NCBI RefSeq assembly: GCF_000833025.1
Contig: NZ_CP010817.1
Location: 620,001 to 684,000, forward strand
DNA: 64,000 nucleotides
Source of the DNA: Myroides profundi
GTDB lineage: Bacteria > Bacteroidota > Bacteroidia > Flavobacteriales > Flavobacteriaceae
Reading direction: 5' to 3'
Below the pieces are notes generated by a model. It worked only from the letters and a program-made list of their open reading frames with translations. It was not told where the DNA came from and did no database searches. Positions 34,189 through 43,576 of this stretch are shown here, piece by piece. The translations under genes and the position numbers were made by a program. Each line of letters opens with the position of its first letter. Within the stretch, counting starts at the first letter, position 1.

Positions 34189-34749
34189 TTAGAAACTGTT
34201 TAGCTTCATATATCCTAGTTCTATGTGATCTTCTGTTAGAGGTTCTATAGAAGGAGTTATTTTGATAGTGTATTGCTGTTTTAAATCTTCATTTAAGATT
34301 TCGTCCATCTCATAGATATCATCTACATCTAGACCATACTTATTATCTACGTGACTATATCCTCTCGGAGGTAGGTTATACTCTTCGTAAAAGGCTGTAC
34401 TCTTTACATACTGGATGGCTTCTTTCTGACTATTAGCGACTACTAGACACGTCTGGTGAAACTCGTCAAAAATACCTGGTTTATATCCACCTAGATTGAT
34501 AAAGAATAACTTTAGATCACTAGGTTGGTGTGTTTCTCTAGAAACTACTTCTATGTGATGACCTTGTACAGATGTTACTTCTCTCCATGCATCTACGTGT
34601 AGTTTAGGTCCTGCTTCTGGCCAAAAGTCAACTATCTGTGGGATGAGGTCTTTCATCTGTGTGCCTATGCCGAAGTAGATATCATGCTGTTCTATATGAC
34701 GTCCTGGAGGAGTGACTCCTAGCATGGTCATAAATAATTTATTCGTCAT
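34189..34749 (-). CDS. DUF1543 domain protein
   Basis: This is a 186-residue cytoplasmic protein of the DUF1543 family, with the typical segments MLGVTPPGRHIEQHDIYFG, HVDAWREVTSVQGHHIEVV, LFFINLGGYKPGIFDEFHQ and LPPRGYSHVDNKYGLDVDD. Function is unknown. Its first codons overlap the end of the folK-dNK fusion gene by 11 bp, so it is translated from the same message. Confidence 0.85.
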   Translation of the reverse strand: MTNKLFMTMLGVTPPGRHIEQHDIYFGIGTQMKDLIPQIVDFWPEAGPKLHVDAWREVTSVQGHHIEVVSRETHQPSDLKLFFINLGGYKPGIFDEFHQTCLVVANSQKEAIQYVKSTAFYEEYNLPPRGYSHVDNKYGLDVDDIYEMDEILNEDLKQQYTIKITPSIEPLTEDHIELGYMKLNSF

Positions 34750-35887
34750 GCTTCACTAGTTTATGTTGAATCTTATCTAAGATGTAGATATAGTCTTCTT
34801 GATTAGCTACGAAGTCTAAGTCTGATATATCAATAATCAATACTTTGTCTGCAGGCATTGTCTTGATATAGTTAAAATAGCCTTGGTTCACTTGATCTAA
34901 GTAAGTACCTGGGATTTCACTTTCGTAAGAACGACCACGTTTCTGTATATTCTCTAATAAGCGATCTGTGTTCTGATATAGGTAGACATACAGATCAGGC
35001 TTAGGAGTTTCTTTATACATAATCTCAAATATCTGCTGATACAGCTTGAACTCGTCTTCTTCTAAAGTGATTTGAGCAAAGATGATAGACTTGTAGATAT
35101 AATAATCAGCTATGATAAACTCTTTAAAAAGGTCAAACTGTGCTAAGTCATCAGATAACTGTGAGTACCTGTCTGCTAAGAATGACATCTCTAATGGAAA
35201 TGCATATCTAGTAGCATCTTTATAAAACTTAGGTAAGAAAGGGTTGTCCGCAAAACCTTCTAGAATATTCTTTGCATTAAAGTCTTCTGATATACGATTA
35301 GTTAAGGTAGTCTTACCAGCACCTATATTTCCTTCTATGGCGATAAAGTTTACATGAGTAAAGCCATATTGAAGAATAGGACTTTTTATATCTCCTACTA
35401 TCTTAAAAGATGTTTTATCTTTACAGCTATTCAGTAATTCTTTGAAACTTTGCTTTAGTATAGGGTGTGCCCATTCTAAGTTTAGATCTGCACATGGCTG
35501 TAGTACGAACTGTCTGTCTTGCATCAAGGGATGAGGTACAGATAGGTTATCAGTATTATATACTTCTTGGTTAAAAGAGATAATATCGATATCTATCAGT
35601 CTAGCACTATACCCCACTGTATGCTGTGGACGTATTCTACCCAGTACTTGTTCTATTTCGAGTACCTTTAGAATAACCGTTTCAGCTTTTAGCGTACTGT
35701 GTAATAATACAGCACAATTAAAGAAAGGATCGCTCTCAAAACCCCAAGCAGGAAATTCGTAAATAGGTGATATTTTTATGACTGTACCAATATGCTTGTT
35801 AATCAGTTCGATAGATTTCTCTATGTTAGATAATTTATCTCCTTGATTAGAACCTATTGATAATACTATTTGATTTTGCGTAAACAT
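34739..35887 (-). CDS. folK: Fusion of HPPK (FolK) and deoxynucleoside kinase
   Basis: This is a 382-residue bifunctional protein. Residues about 1-150 are 6-hydroxymethyl-7,8-dihydropterin pyrophosphokinase, a folate pathway enzyme, with LSIGSNQGDK, the metal/ATP motif RLIDIDIISFN and HPLMQDRQFVLQP. Residues about 175-382 are a deoxynucleoside kinase with the P-loop FIAIEGNIGAGKTTL, ADRYSQ and KRGRSYE, which phosphorylates salvaged deoxynucleosides. The fusion is known from Flavobacteriia. It overlaps the DUF1543 gene downstream. Confidence 0.93.
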   Translation of the reverse strand: MFTQNQIVLSIGSNQGDKLSNIEKSIELINKHIGTVIKISPIYEFPAWGFESDPFFNCAVLLHSTLKAETVILKVLEIEQVLGRIRPQHTVGYSARLIDIDIISFNQEVYNTDNLSVPHPLMQDRQFVLQPCADLNLEWAHPILKQSFKELLNSCKDKTSFKIVGDIKSPILQYGFTHVNFIAIEGNIGAGKTTLTNRISEDFNAKNILEGFADNPFLPKFYKDATRYAFPLEMSFLADRYSQLSDDLAQFDLFKEFIIADYYIYKSIIFAQITLEEDEFKLYQQIFEIMYKETPKPDLYVYLYQNTDRLLENIQKRGRSYESEIPGTYLDQVNQGYFNYIKTMPADKVLIIDISDLDFVANQEDYIYILDKIQHKLVKHDE

Positions 35888-36013
35888 GGGGCAAAGTAAA
35901 TAAAAGAAAATTGAATAATCGTTACTTTTGTATCAGTTAATAATGCAAATTTACGGGTATAATCTGTAACTTTTTTTATAATTTGAATACTAATAAGATA
36001 AATTGTTTTTAAT

Positions 36014-37780
36014 ATGAGGTTTTTAAGAAATGTTTTAGCTACGATAGTAGGTCTGTTTATATTCTTCGGAATATTGTTTTTTGGACTGATGATCATTGGT
36101 GTAGCTATGGGAAGTAGTTCTGATACTGTTACAGTAAAAGACAGTTCAGTTATTAATTTAGATTTATCTGGTGTGAAATATGATTATGCAGGTAAATATA
36201 ATATGAAGGAATTCGGCTTTAGAGAAGCTGGAAAAGATGGTGTGTCTGACGTACTAGCGGCTATAGAGTATGCGAAGACAGATGATCGTATTAAAGGAAT
36301 CTCTATTCTGAATAATAACTCTATGCTAGGAGTAGTACAGAAACGTGAGATTAGAAATAAACTAGAAGAGTTTAAAGCAACAGGTAAGTTCGTATTGGCT
36401 TATGCTAATGTGTATTCACAAGGAGAATATTATTTAAACTCTATTGCAGATACTATTTATATTAATCCAGTAGGTGGGTTAGACTTTAAGGGATTGTCTA
36501 CAGAGATTCTTTACTTAAAAGGATTACAGGACAAAACAGGAGTACAAATGGAAGTAATGAGACACGGTAAATATAAAAGTGCTGTAGAACCATTCTTACA
36601 AGAAAACATGAGTGAGGCGAATAGAGAGCAGACAACAGTGTTCTTAAAGTCTATTTGGGAAACATTAGTTAACGATATCTCTAAGAGCAGAAAGATATCT
36701 GTAGATAGCTTAAACGGTATAGCGAATAATCTAGGAGCTAGAACACCTAAACTTGCTTTAAAAACAGGATTAGTGGATAAAGTAGCTTATGAGGATGAGT
36801 ATCATGCAGCGATTAAACATGAATTAGGTGTAGAAGGAGATAAAGATTATAATAGCGTAGATATCTTAGATTACGTTAAAGATGTGATTGTAAAAAATAG
36901 TGCAAAAACAGCTAAAGATCGTATTGCGGTAATCTATGCACAGGGGGAGATTAGAGATGGTGAAGGTAGCGTAAGCTATATCGGTGAAGGATCTATCAAC
37001 CGTGCTCTAAAAGCAGCAAGAAAGGATGATAAGATAAAAGCTATCGTACTAAGAGTAAATAGCCCTGGTGGTAGTGCTCTGACTTCTGAATTAATCTGGA
37101 GAGAGATAGAGTTGACTAAAAAAGTGAAGCCAGTGATTGTTTCTATGGGAGATGTAGCTGCATCAGGAGGGTATTATATCTCTAGTAATGCAGATAGAAT
37201 CTTCGCAGATCCAGGAACGATTACAGGTTCTATAGGGGTATTCGGTATGGTTCCGAACTTTAAAGCATTAGCTACAAAGTATGGAGTAAATGCAGAACAA
37301 GTGAAGACACATGATAATGCGGCTAACTATAGTCCATTTAGAGATGTTGATCCAGGCTTTAGAATGATGGTGACAGAAGGTATAGAGGATGTTTACACTA
37401 CATTCGTTCAGAGAGTAGCTGATGGAAGAAAGATGACAGTAGAACAAGTAAATGAATTAGCGCAAGGTAGAGTGTGGACTGGAAAAGATGCATTAGAAAA
37501 TAAATTAGTAGATGAACTAGGAGGATTAGATACAGCTATTGCTTATGCTGCTAAAAAGGTAGAGATAGACGATTATAAAGTAGTAAACTACCCAGAGTAT
37601 AAAATGAAGTTCGAAGATATGCTTAGAGGGTATCTAGGTGCTTCTGTATTTAAATCAGAAGAAGAGCTAATTAAAGAAAAGATAGGTGAAGCTAACTATG
37701 AAATGATAGAGAGACTTAACTATTTCAACAATATGAGAGGTGTACAAGCAATATTGCCTTTTGAAGTAAAAATAGAGTAG
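36014..37780 (+). CDS. sppA: Signal peptide peptidase SppA (67K type)
   Basis: This is a 588-residue membrane-bound serine protease that degrades leftover signal peptides. It has an N-terminal transmembrane segment (about 8-32) and two tandem ClpP-like domains. The general-base lysine lies in MRHGKYKSAVEPF (about residue 190) and the nucleophile serine in MGDVAASGGYYIS (about 385), the arrangement of the long SppA form. It stands alone with a terminator at 37849. Confidence 0.95.
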   Translation: MRFLRNVLATIVGLFIFFGILFFGLMIIGVAMGSSSDTVTVKDSSVINLDLSGVKYDYAGKYNMKEFGFREAGKDGVSDVLAAIEYAKTDDRIKGISILNNNSMLGVVQKREIRNKLEEFKATGKFVLAYANVYSQGEYYLNSIADTIYINPVGGLDFKGLSTEILYLKGLQDKTGVQMEVMRHGKYKSAVEPFLQENMSEANREQTTVFLKSIWETLVNDISKSRKISVDSLNGIANNLGARTPKLALKTGLVDKVAYEDEYHAAIKHELGVEGDKDYNSVDILDYVKDVIVKNSAKTAKDRIAVIYAQGEIRDGEGSVSYIGEGSINRALKAARKDDKIKAIVLRVNSPGGSALTSELIWREIELTKKVKPVIVSMGDVAASGGYYISSNADRIFADPGTITGSIGVFGMVPNFKALATKYGVNAEQVKTHDNAANYSPFRDVDPGFRMMVTEGIEDVYTTFVQRVADGRKMTVEQVNELAQGRVWTGKDALENKLVDELGGLDTAIAYAAKKVEIDDYKVVNYPEYKMKFEDMLRGYLGASVFKSEEELIKEKIGEANYEMIERLNYFNNMRGVQAILPFEVKIE

Positions 37781-37848
37781 TAATAAGATAATGTTATAGT
37801 CAAATTTATGCTTTCGTTAAAGAAGACATAAATTGATTAATATCGAAT

Positions 37849-37889
37849 AAAGAGTTATCCTTTTAGACTAGGGATAACTCTTTTTTTTT
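37849..37889 (+). terminator. Terminator after sppA
   Basis: AAAGAGTTATCC pairs with GGATAACTCTTT over a 10-nt loop, followed by nine T. Confidence 0.9.
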
Positions 37890-37915
37890 GTTATTTTGTA
37901 ATAAAATGAAAAGTT

Positions 37916-40546
37916 ATGAATAAAAAGGTTTTAAAATGGACAGGAGGTATAGTGTTGGGATTGTTTATCTTACTAATGCTAACACCTATTTTGTTTAAGG
38001 GAAAAATACAAGATTTAGTACTTAAAACTATTAATGACAACTTAAATGCAAAGGTGACATTCGAGAAAGTAGACCTGAGCTTTATACGTAACTTTCCTAA
38101 GGCAACAGTAGTGATTAAGGACTTGGCTGTTGTGAATAAGGCGCCATTCGATGGAGATACGTTAGTGTCTGCCAAAATGATAGGGCTAAAGATGTCTATT
38201 ATGGAGTTATTCAATGGGGCGGATAAGCCGATGAGTATAGAAGATATCTTAGTAGAAAATGCTAAGGTTAACGTGATAGTGAATGAACAAGGGGTAGCTA
38301 ACTATGATATAGCATTAAAAAAAGAGGATGAAGAGGATGAAGACTCTTCTGATAAGGATCCATTCTCTTTAGCTTTAAATCATTATAAGATAGACAATCT
38401 AAACTTAACGTATAAAGATTTAGGTAGTAAGATGATGTTTACTATTAATGAGTTCTATCACCAAGGGACAGGTAATCTATCAGATGATGTACTGGATTTA
38501 GATACAGAATCTAAAGCAAAAGTTTCGTTTGTAATGGAGGATACTAAGTTTCTGAATGAGGTTAACTTATCACTGAAAGCTTTAATCGGAATGGATATGA
38601 CGAAGCAATTGTATTCATTTAAAGAGAATAAAGCATTGATTAATCAGTTGCCTTTAGCATTTGATGGTTCAGTTCAGTTATTAGAAGATGGACAGCAGTT
38701 TGATTTGAGTTTTGCTACTCCTGACTCAGACTTTAAAAACTTCTTAGGATTAATACCAGAAGCTTATGCGGGTAATCTAAAAGGGGTGACTACATCAGGT
38801 GATTTTAAAGTAGAAGGAAAGGTAAAAGGTAAAATGACAGAGACAACTATTCCTACACTAGCTATTCACATGAATGCAAAGAATGCGTCCTTTAAGTATC
38901 CAGATCTACCTAAAGCAGTTCAGAATATTCTATTAGATGTTAATGTGATGAATGAGACAGGGATAATGAAAGATTTATATGTAGATATTAACCAATTGTC
39001 ATTTAAGATAGATCAAGATATATTCAACGCGAAAGCGAAGATTAAGAACATTAGTGAGAATGCGTTAGTAGATGCAAATTTTGATGGGATTATTAATTTA
39101 GCAAATGTATCTAAAGCATATCCTGTGAAACTAGATACACCACTGACAGGGATATTAAAAGCGAAAGTAGCCACTAATTTTGACATGAACTCTGTAGAGA
39201 AAGAACAATATCAAAATATAAAAAACAGTGGTAGTGTATCTTTGACAGGCTTTAATTTTAGTACAGATGCGATGGCTAAGCCAATGCAGATACAAGAGGC
39301 AGCTCTTACTTTTAATACAAGTAATGTTACGCTAAATAAACTTGCTATAAAAACAGGTACTTCAGATCTAAATGCAGACGGAAGATTAGATAATCTATAT
39401 GGTTTCTTATTTAAGAAGCAGACCTTAAAAGGGAACTTTAATTTAAACTCTAATAATTTTGTATTAGCTGATTTATTAAAAGAAGACACTGCGAAAGTAG
39501 AAGAGAAGAATGAGAAATCAACTACAACAAAAGCATCTGATCCATTAAAGATTCCAGGGTTCTTAGATTGTACAATTAATGCAAATGCAAAGACAGTAGC
39601 ATACGATGATCTAACACTTAAGAATGTAAAAGGAACATTAGTGATTAAAGATGAAGCTGCACGTCTTCAGAATATGTCAACAGATCTTTTTGGTGGAAAA
39701 ATAGCATTCGGAGGGAATGTATCTACAAAAGAAGCTGTACCAACTTTTGATATGAACTTAGGACTACAAAGTTTAGATATCAAACAGACTTTTAATGATC
39801 TAGGGTTTTTAAAAGCTGTAGCACCTATTGCTAATGTGATGTCAGGAAAAGTAAATGCAGCTGTAGTGATGAAAGGAAAGTTAAATGCAGCAGATTTATC
39901 ACCAGATTTAAATACAATGTCAGGTGATATAAAAGGTGATTTAGCGAATGCGACTATTACTGCTCAGAATTCTAAACTACTATCATCATTAGACGGAGCG
40001 TTGAACTTCATTGATTTGAAGAATCTAGATTTGAGTAATAAAAAGATGCACATTGTTTTTAATAATGGACGTGTACAGTTTAAACCTTTTGATATAAAAA
40101 CAAAAGACTTAGCGGTGACTGTATCAGGAGAACATGGCTTTGATCAAAGTCTTAATTATGCTTTGGACTTTAAAGTACCAGCTAAATTACTAGGTAATGA
40201 TGTCGCTAATGCATTGACTGCTTTAGGACCTAAATCTAGTAATAAGTTTGATGCAATACCTGTGAAAGTAGGGGTAACAGGTGACTTTACCAACCCAAAG
40301 GTGTCTGCTAATATGGCTGATGTAGTAAAGAATATTACAAATGAAATCTTAGAAGAACAAAAGAATCAATTAGTAGGAAAAGGTAAAGATGCACTACTAG
40401 ATATCTTAGGAGGGAAGAAGGAAAATAATACTTCAGGTGAAGAGAATACAACAAAGAAAAATGAAACTGAAGAAACAGTCAACAAAATTAGTGAAGGCTT
40501 AAAAGGGCTGTTCGGTAAAAAGAAAAAGACTGAAGAAACAGAATAG
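37916..40546 (+). CDS. AsmA-family protein
   Basis: This is an 876-residue inner membrane-anchored protein of the AsmA/TamB-like superfamily, whose members form long beta-rich grooves across the periplasm and help outer membrane lipid or protein homeostasis. An N-terminal transmembrane segment (about 8-27) is followed by the AsmA start INDNLNAKVTFEKVDLSFIRNFPKATVVIKDL, a long repetitive beta region, and the AsmA-like C-terminal module with FDAIPVKVGVTGDFTNPKVS. The last 60 residues are K/E-rich. It stands alone. Confidence 0.88.
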   Translation: MNKKVLKWTGGIVLGLFILLMLTPILFKGKIQDLVLKTINDNLNAKVTFEKVDLSFIRNFPKATVVIKDLAVVNKAPFDGDTLVSAKMIGLKMSIMELFNGADKPMSIEDILVENAKVNVIVNEQGVANYDIALKKEDEEDEDSSDKDPFSLALNHYKIDNLNLTYKDLGSKMMFTINEFYHQGTGNLSDDVLDLDTESKAKVSFVMEDTKFLNEVNLSLKALIGMDMTKQLYSFKENKALINQLPLAFDGSVQLLEDGQQFDLSFATPDSDFKNFLGLIPEAYAGNLKGVTTSGDFKVEGKVKGKMTETTIPTLAIHMNAKNASFKYPDLPKAVQNILLDVNVMNETGIMKDLYVDINQLSFKIDQDIFNAKAKIKNISENALVDANFDGIINLANVSKAYPVKLDTPLTGILKAKVATNFDMNSVEKEQYQNIKNSGSVSLTGFNFSTDAMAKPMQIQEAALTFNTSNVTLNKLAIKTGTSDLNADGRLDNLYGFLFKKQTLKGNFNLNSNNFVLADLLKEDTAKVEEKNEKSTTTKASDPLKIPGFLDCTINANAKTVAYDDLTLKNVKGTLVIKDEAARLQNMSTDLFGGKIAFGGNVSTKEAVPTFDMNLGLQSLDIKQTFNDLGFLKAVAPIANVMSGKVNAAVVMKGKLNAADLSPDLNTMSGDIKGDLANATITAQNSKLLSSLDGALNFIDLKNLDLSNKKMHIVFNNGRVQFKPFDIKTKDLAVTVSGEHGFDQSLNYALDFKVPAKLLGNDVANALTALGPKSSNKFDAIPVKVGVTGDFTNPKVSANMADVVKNITNEILEEQKNQLVGKGKDALLDILGGKKENNTSGEENTTKKNETEETVNKISEGLKGLFGKKKKTEETE

Positions 40547-40551
40547 TATAT

Positions 40552-40584
40552 AAAAAACGAGCTCCATTAAGGAGCTCGTTTTTT
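40552..40584. terminator. Bidirectional terminator
   Basis: AAAAAACGAGCTCC-ATTAA-GGAGCTCGTTTTTT is symmetric and lies between convergent genes. Confidence 0.9.
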
Positions 40585-40596
40585 ATATATATGTTA

Positions 40597-41394
40597 TTAG
40601 ATAACTTCAATATTAACCATATATCCTTCATAAGTACGGATATTAAATACAGTACCATCTTCGAATAGTAGATATTGTCCTTTGACACCTTTTAACTTAC
40701 CTTCATAAGAAGGAGTCTTGTCAAGGTTAAGACTTTTTATCTTTGTTGGGAATTGTATGACAGGGTAATCTAGATTAAAGATAGAAGAATCAGTTTGATC
40801 AAAGTAAGGTCTTACTTCTTCTGGTAGTTTCTCTTTTAGAGAATTTCTTATTTCTTCTAAGTTTGTTTCTAGTACTTCATTTTGTAGCATCTTTCTCCAA
40901 TTCGTTTTGTCTGTAAACATATCTTTTAGAGCTACCTCAGTGATTCCTGCTAAGTATCTATTAGGTACTTCTACTATTTCTATTGCTTTAGAAGCCCCCT
41001 GATCTATCCATCTAGTAAGTACTTGTGTTTTTCTAGTTACCCCTACTTTTACATCACTAGCTACAGCTAGATATACGATATGAGGCTGTATCTGTACCTT
41101 TGTTTCATACTCTAGGTCTCTATCTTCTATCCCTAGGTGAGCTGTACTTAATTCAGGTCTCATGATCCAATCACCTACTTGTGCACTAGAGTAAAAACAC
41201 TCATAACAAAAGCCTTGTCTAAATATTTTTTTGTGCTGTCCACAGTTTAAACATTCATATCCTGTAAACTCAATCTTTATGTTTCTGTCAAGAATCTGAT
41301 TTATATTGATGAAGTTGCTTTTAAATACTAAATAGTATTCAATAGGGGTGTTAAATTCCGTCTGCATTTTGTTTAAAACTCCTTCGTATTGCAT
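40597..41394 (-). CDS. DUF2797 protein
   Basis: This is a 265-residue protein of the DUF2797 family. It has a zinc-finger-like cluster CLNCGQHKKIFRQGFCYEC (about 50-68), then the conserved blocks CYECFYSS, HIVYLAVASDVKVGVTRK and RWIDQGASKAIEI, which resemble a GIY-YIG-like fold. I start it at MQYEGVLNKM (41394); a longer frame adds 16 unlike residues. Function is unknown. It is divergent from the GH3 gene. Confidence 0.85.
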   Translation of the reverse strand: MQYEGVLNKMQTEFNTPIEYYLVFKSNFININQILDRNIKIEFTGYECLNCGQHKKIFRQGFCYECFYSSAQVGDWIMRPELSTAHLGIEDRDLEYETKVQIQPHIVYLAVASDVKVGVTRKTQVLTRWIDQGASKAIEIVEVPNRYLAGITEVALKDMFTDKTNWRKMLQNEVLETNLEEIRNSLKEKLPEEVRPYFDQTDSSIFNLDYPVIQFPTKIKSLNLDKTPSYEGKLKGVKGQYLLFEDGTVFNIRTYEGYMVNIEVI

Positions 41395-41505
41395 AGATAA
41401 AATTGTTATTTTTGGGTAAGTTGTAAAAGTACGAAAAAACATTTACCACTGTAATTACTAACTTTTCATAATGAAAAGATTAGATACTTGACTAATTAAT
41501 AAGAT

Positions 41506-43029
41506 ATGGCATTCACAATTATTAATTCTATCGCTTCTTGGATATTGAAGAAGAGAATTCACCAGATAGATCTATTTAGGAAATACCCAAATGAAGTACA
41601 AAATGACTTGTTTTTGAATTTAATGAAGACAAATGAGAAGACAATCTTAGGAAAGCAGTTTGGCTACGATAGTATAAAGAGCTATGGGGATTTTGCAGAG
41701 AGAGTGCCTTTATTTAAGTACGAGGAGTTCGAACCTTATATAGAACGCGCTCGCCAAGGAGAGAATAATATCTTTTGGCCAGAGCCTATCCGTTGGTTTG
41801 CTAAGTCAAGTGGAACTACTAATGCAAAAAGTAAGTTTATACCTGTGAGTAATGAAGCATTAGAGAACTGTCATTATAAAGCAGCAAAAGACTTACTGTG
41901 TTTATATTTAAATAACAATGAAGATTCACAGTTATTTACTGGTAAGAGCTTAAGGTTAGGAGGAAGTAAACAACTTTATGAAGACAAGAATACTTTCTTT
42001 GGAGATCTATCGGCTATCTTAATTGATAATATGCCTTTTTGGGCAGAGCTAAGCAGTACTCCTAGTAATAAGACATCACTGATGTCTGAGTGGGAGAGTA
42101 AGATGAATGCAATTATTAAGGAAGTAAGGAATGAGAATGTAACTAGTTTTGCAGGAGTACCTTCGTGGATGTTGGTGTTATTAAACCGCATTATACAAGA
42201 GACAGGTAGGGGAGATTTATTAGAACTATGGCCTAATGCTGAGGTTTATTTCCATGGAGGAGTTAGTTTTGAGCCTTATAAGGATCAATATAAAAAGCTA
42301 CTACCTAGTGATCGATTTAGATATTATGAGATCTATAATGCTTCTGAAGGTTTCTTTGCTATCCAAGATCAGAATGACTGTAATGAACTATTATTAATGT
42401 TAGATTACGGAATATTCTATGAGTTTATTCCGATGGATACTTTCGGAACTTCTAATCAAAAGATAATTCCATTATCAGAAGTAGAGATAGGTAAGAATTA
42501 TGCACTAGTGATCACTACTAATGCAGGATTAGTAAGATACTTAATCGGAGATACTGTGCGCTTTACTAGCCTATTACCTTACCGTATTAAAATAACAGGG
42601 CGTACTAAACATTTTATCAATGTATTCGGTGAAGAGCTGATGATAGAGAATACAGACAGAGCACTAGCAAAGACCTGTATTGAATTTAATGCTGAGGTAG
42701 CTGAGTACACGGTAGCACCTATATTTATGGAAGGAAAAGAGAAAGGTGCTCACGAATGGGTAGTAGAGTTCAGTAAAGCTCCAGATAATCTACAATTGTT
42801 TAGTGAAGTACTAGATAAGAATCTACAAGCTCTCAACTCAGATTATGAGGCGAAGCGTACGAATAATATGACTCTAAATCCATTAGTATTACATAGCGCT
42901 CGTAAAAATCTATTCTATGATTGGCTAAAGAATAACAATAAACTTGGAGGACAGCATAAGGTACCACGATTATCTAATGAACGTACACTATTAGAAGAAC
43001 TGCTATCAATGCAACGTATATTAGTATAA
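41506..43029 (+). CDS. GH3-family acyl-adenylate/amide synthetase
   Basis: This is a 507-residue protein of the GH3 family, known in plants for joining amino acids to auxin and jasmonate through an acyl-adenylate. It has ATP-binding motif I KSSGTTNAKSKFIPVS (about 104-119), motif II in YNASEGFFAIQ (about 281-291), and motif III YLIGDTVRF (about 346). Bacteroidota homologues are common but their substrates are not established. It has its own terminator; a possible -7 box TATTTTTG lies at 41408. Confidence 0.9.
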   Translation: MAFTIINSIASWILKKRIHQIDLFRKYPNEVQNDLFLNLMKTNEKTILGKQFGYDSIKSYGDFAERVPLFKYEEFEPYIERARQGENNIFWPEPIRWFAKSSGTTNAKSKFIPVSNEALENCHYKAAKDLLCLYLNNNEDSQLFTGKSLRLGGSKQLYEDKNTFFGDLSAILIDNMPFWAELSSTPSNKTSLMSEWESKMNAIIKEVRNENVTSFAGVPSWMLVLLNRIIQETGRGDLLELWPNAEVYFHGGVSFEPYKDQYKKLLPSDRFRYYEIYNASEGFFAIQDQNDCNELLLMLDYGIFYEFIPMDTFGTSNQKIIPLSEVEIGKNYALVITTNAGLVRYLIGDTVRFTSLLPYRIKITGRTKHFINVFGEELMIENTDRALAKTCIEFNAEVAEYTVAPIFMEGKEKGAHEWVVEFSKAPDNLQLFSEVLDKNLQALNSDYEAKRTNNMTLNPLVLHSARKNLFYDWLKNNNKLGGQHKVPRLSNERTLLEELLSMQRILV

Positions 43030-43052
43030 TTTACTAGATTAAAATCTATATC

Positions 43053-43084
43053 AAAGCATTCATTTTAATGGATGCTTTTTTTAT
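43053..43084 (+). terminator. Terminator after the GH3 gene
   Basis: AAGCATTC-ATTTTAAT-GGATGCTT (one G-T pair) is followed by a T-run. Confidence 0.8.
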
Positions 43085-43183
43085 ATCTAGTCGTCAGTGT
43101 TTTAAAATGATTGACTGTAATTAGCTGTAATACAGTATTGTATTTAAGCTGAGGTAAGTATTGGGGTAGAAAAGTATGGATAT

Positions 43184-43206
43184 AAAAAAACCCTGCCTAG
43201 CAGGGT
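43184..43206 (-). terminator. Terminator after the repeat lipoprotein gene
   Basis: On the minus strand ACCCTGC-TAG-GCAGGGT is followed by a T-run. Confidence 0.85.
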
Positions 43207-43232
43207 CTTCTTTATGAACAGTTTTGCTAAAA

Positions 43233-43457
43233 TTATTTAGCAGCTTCTTCTGTAGCTGGAGCTTCCTCAGTAGCTGGAGCTTCTTCTGTAGCTGGAGCCT
43301 CTTCAGTTACTACTTCTTCTGTAGCTGGAGCTTCTTCAGTTACTACTTCTTCAGTTGTTGTTTCTTCTACAGCTGGTTCTTTTGCAGTTTCTTTACAAGA
43401 AACGAAAGATACTCCCATCATTGCTACTAAAGCGATGCTTAATGCGATTTTTTTCAT
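43233..43457 (-). CDS. Small E/A/T-repeat lipoprotein
   Basis: This is a 74-residue predicted lipoprotein (lipobox SFVSC, cysteine about 21, followed by KETAKE). After the signal the chain consists of low-complexity units of the type EEAPAT (four copies) and EEVVT (two copies), ending in AAK. It is strongly acidic and probably disordered, and may coat the cell surface or act as a spacer. A promoter and a terminator frame it as a single-gene unit. Repeat number may vary among strains. Confidence 0.8.
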   Translation of the reverse strand: MKKIALSIALVAMMGVSFVSCKETAKEPAVEETTTEEVVTEEAPATEEVVTEEAPATEEAPATEEAPATEEAAK

Positions 43458-43493
43458 CTTACTAAATTATAAAAGTTAATTATTAATTCGTGA

Positions 43494-43520
43494 CAAATAT
43501 ATGAATTTTTTGGTTCGCAA
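43494..43520 (-). promoter_or_regulatory. Promoter of the E/A/T-repeat lipoprotein gene
   Basis: The minus strand has TATATTTG (43494-43501) and a TTG 16 bp further upstream, giving a short leader of about 35 nt. Confidence 0.6.
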
Positions 43521-43576
43521 AACTTTTTTTGAATATTTTTTTTTAATCAATAAGTTGTTGTAAACCAATGTTTTAA

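Noticed and set aside
43224..43430. A plus-strand frame rich in S, C and F opposite the repeat lipoprotein gene
   Set aside because: It is the complement of low-complexity repeats; the minus-strand frame has a lipobox, promoter and terminator.
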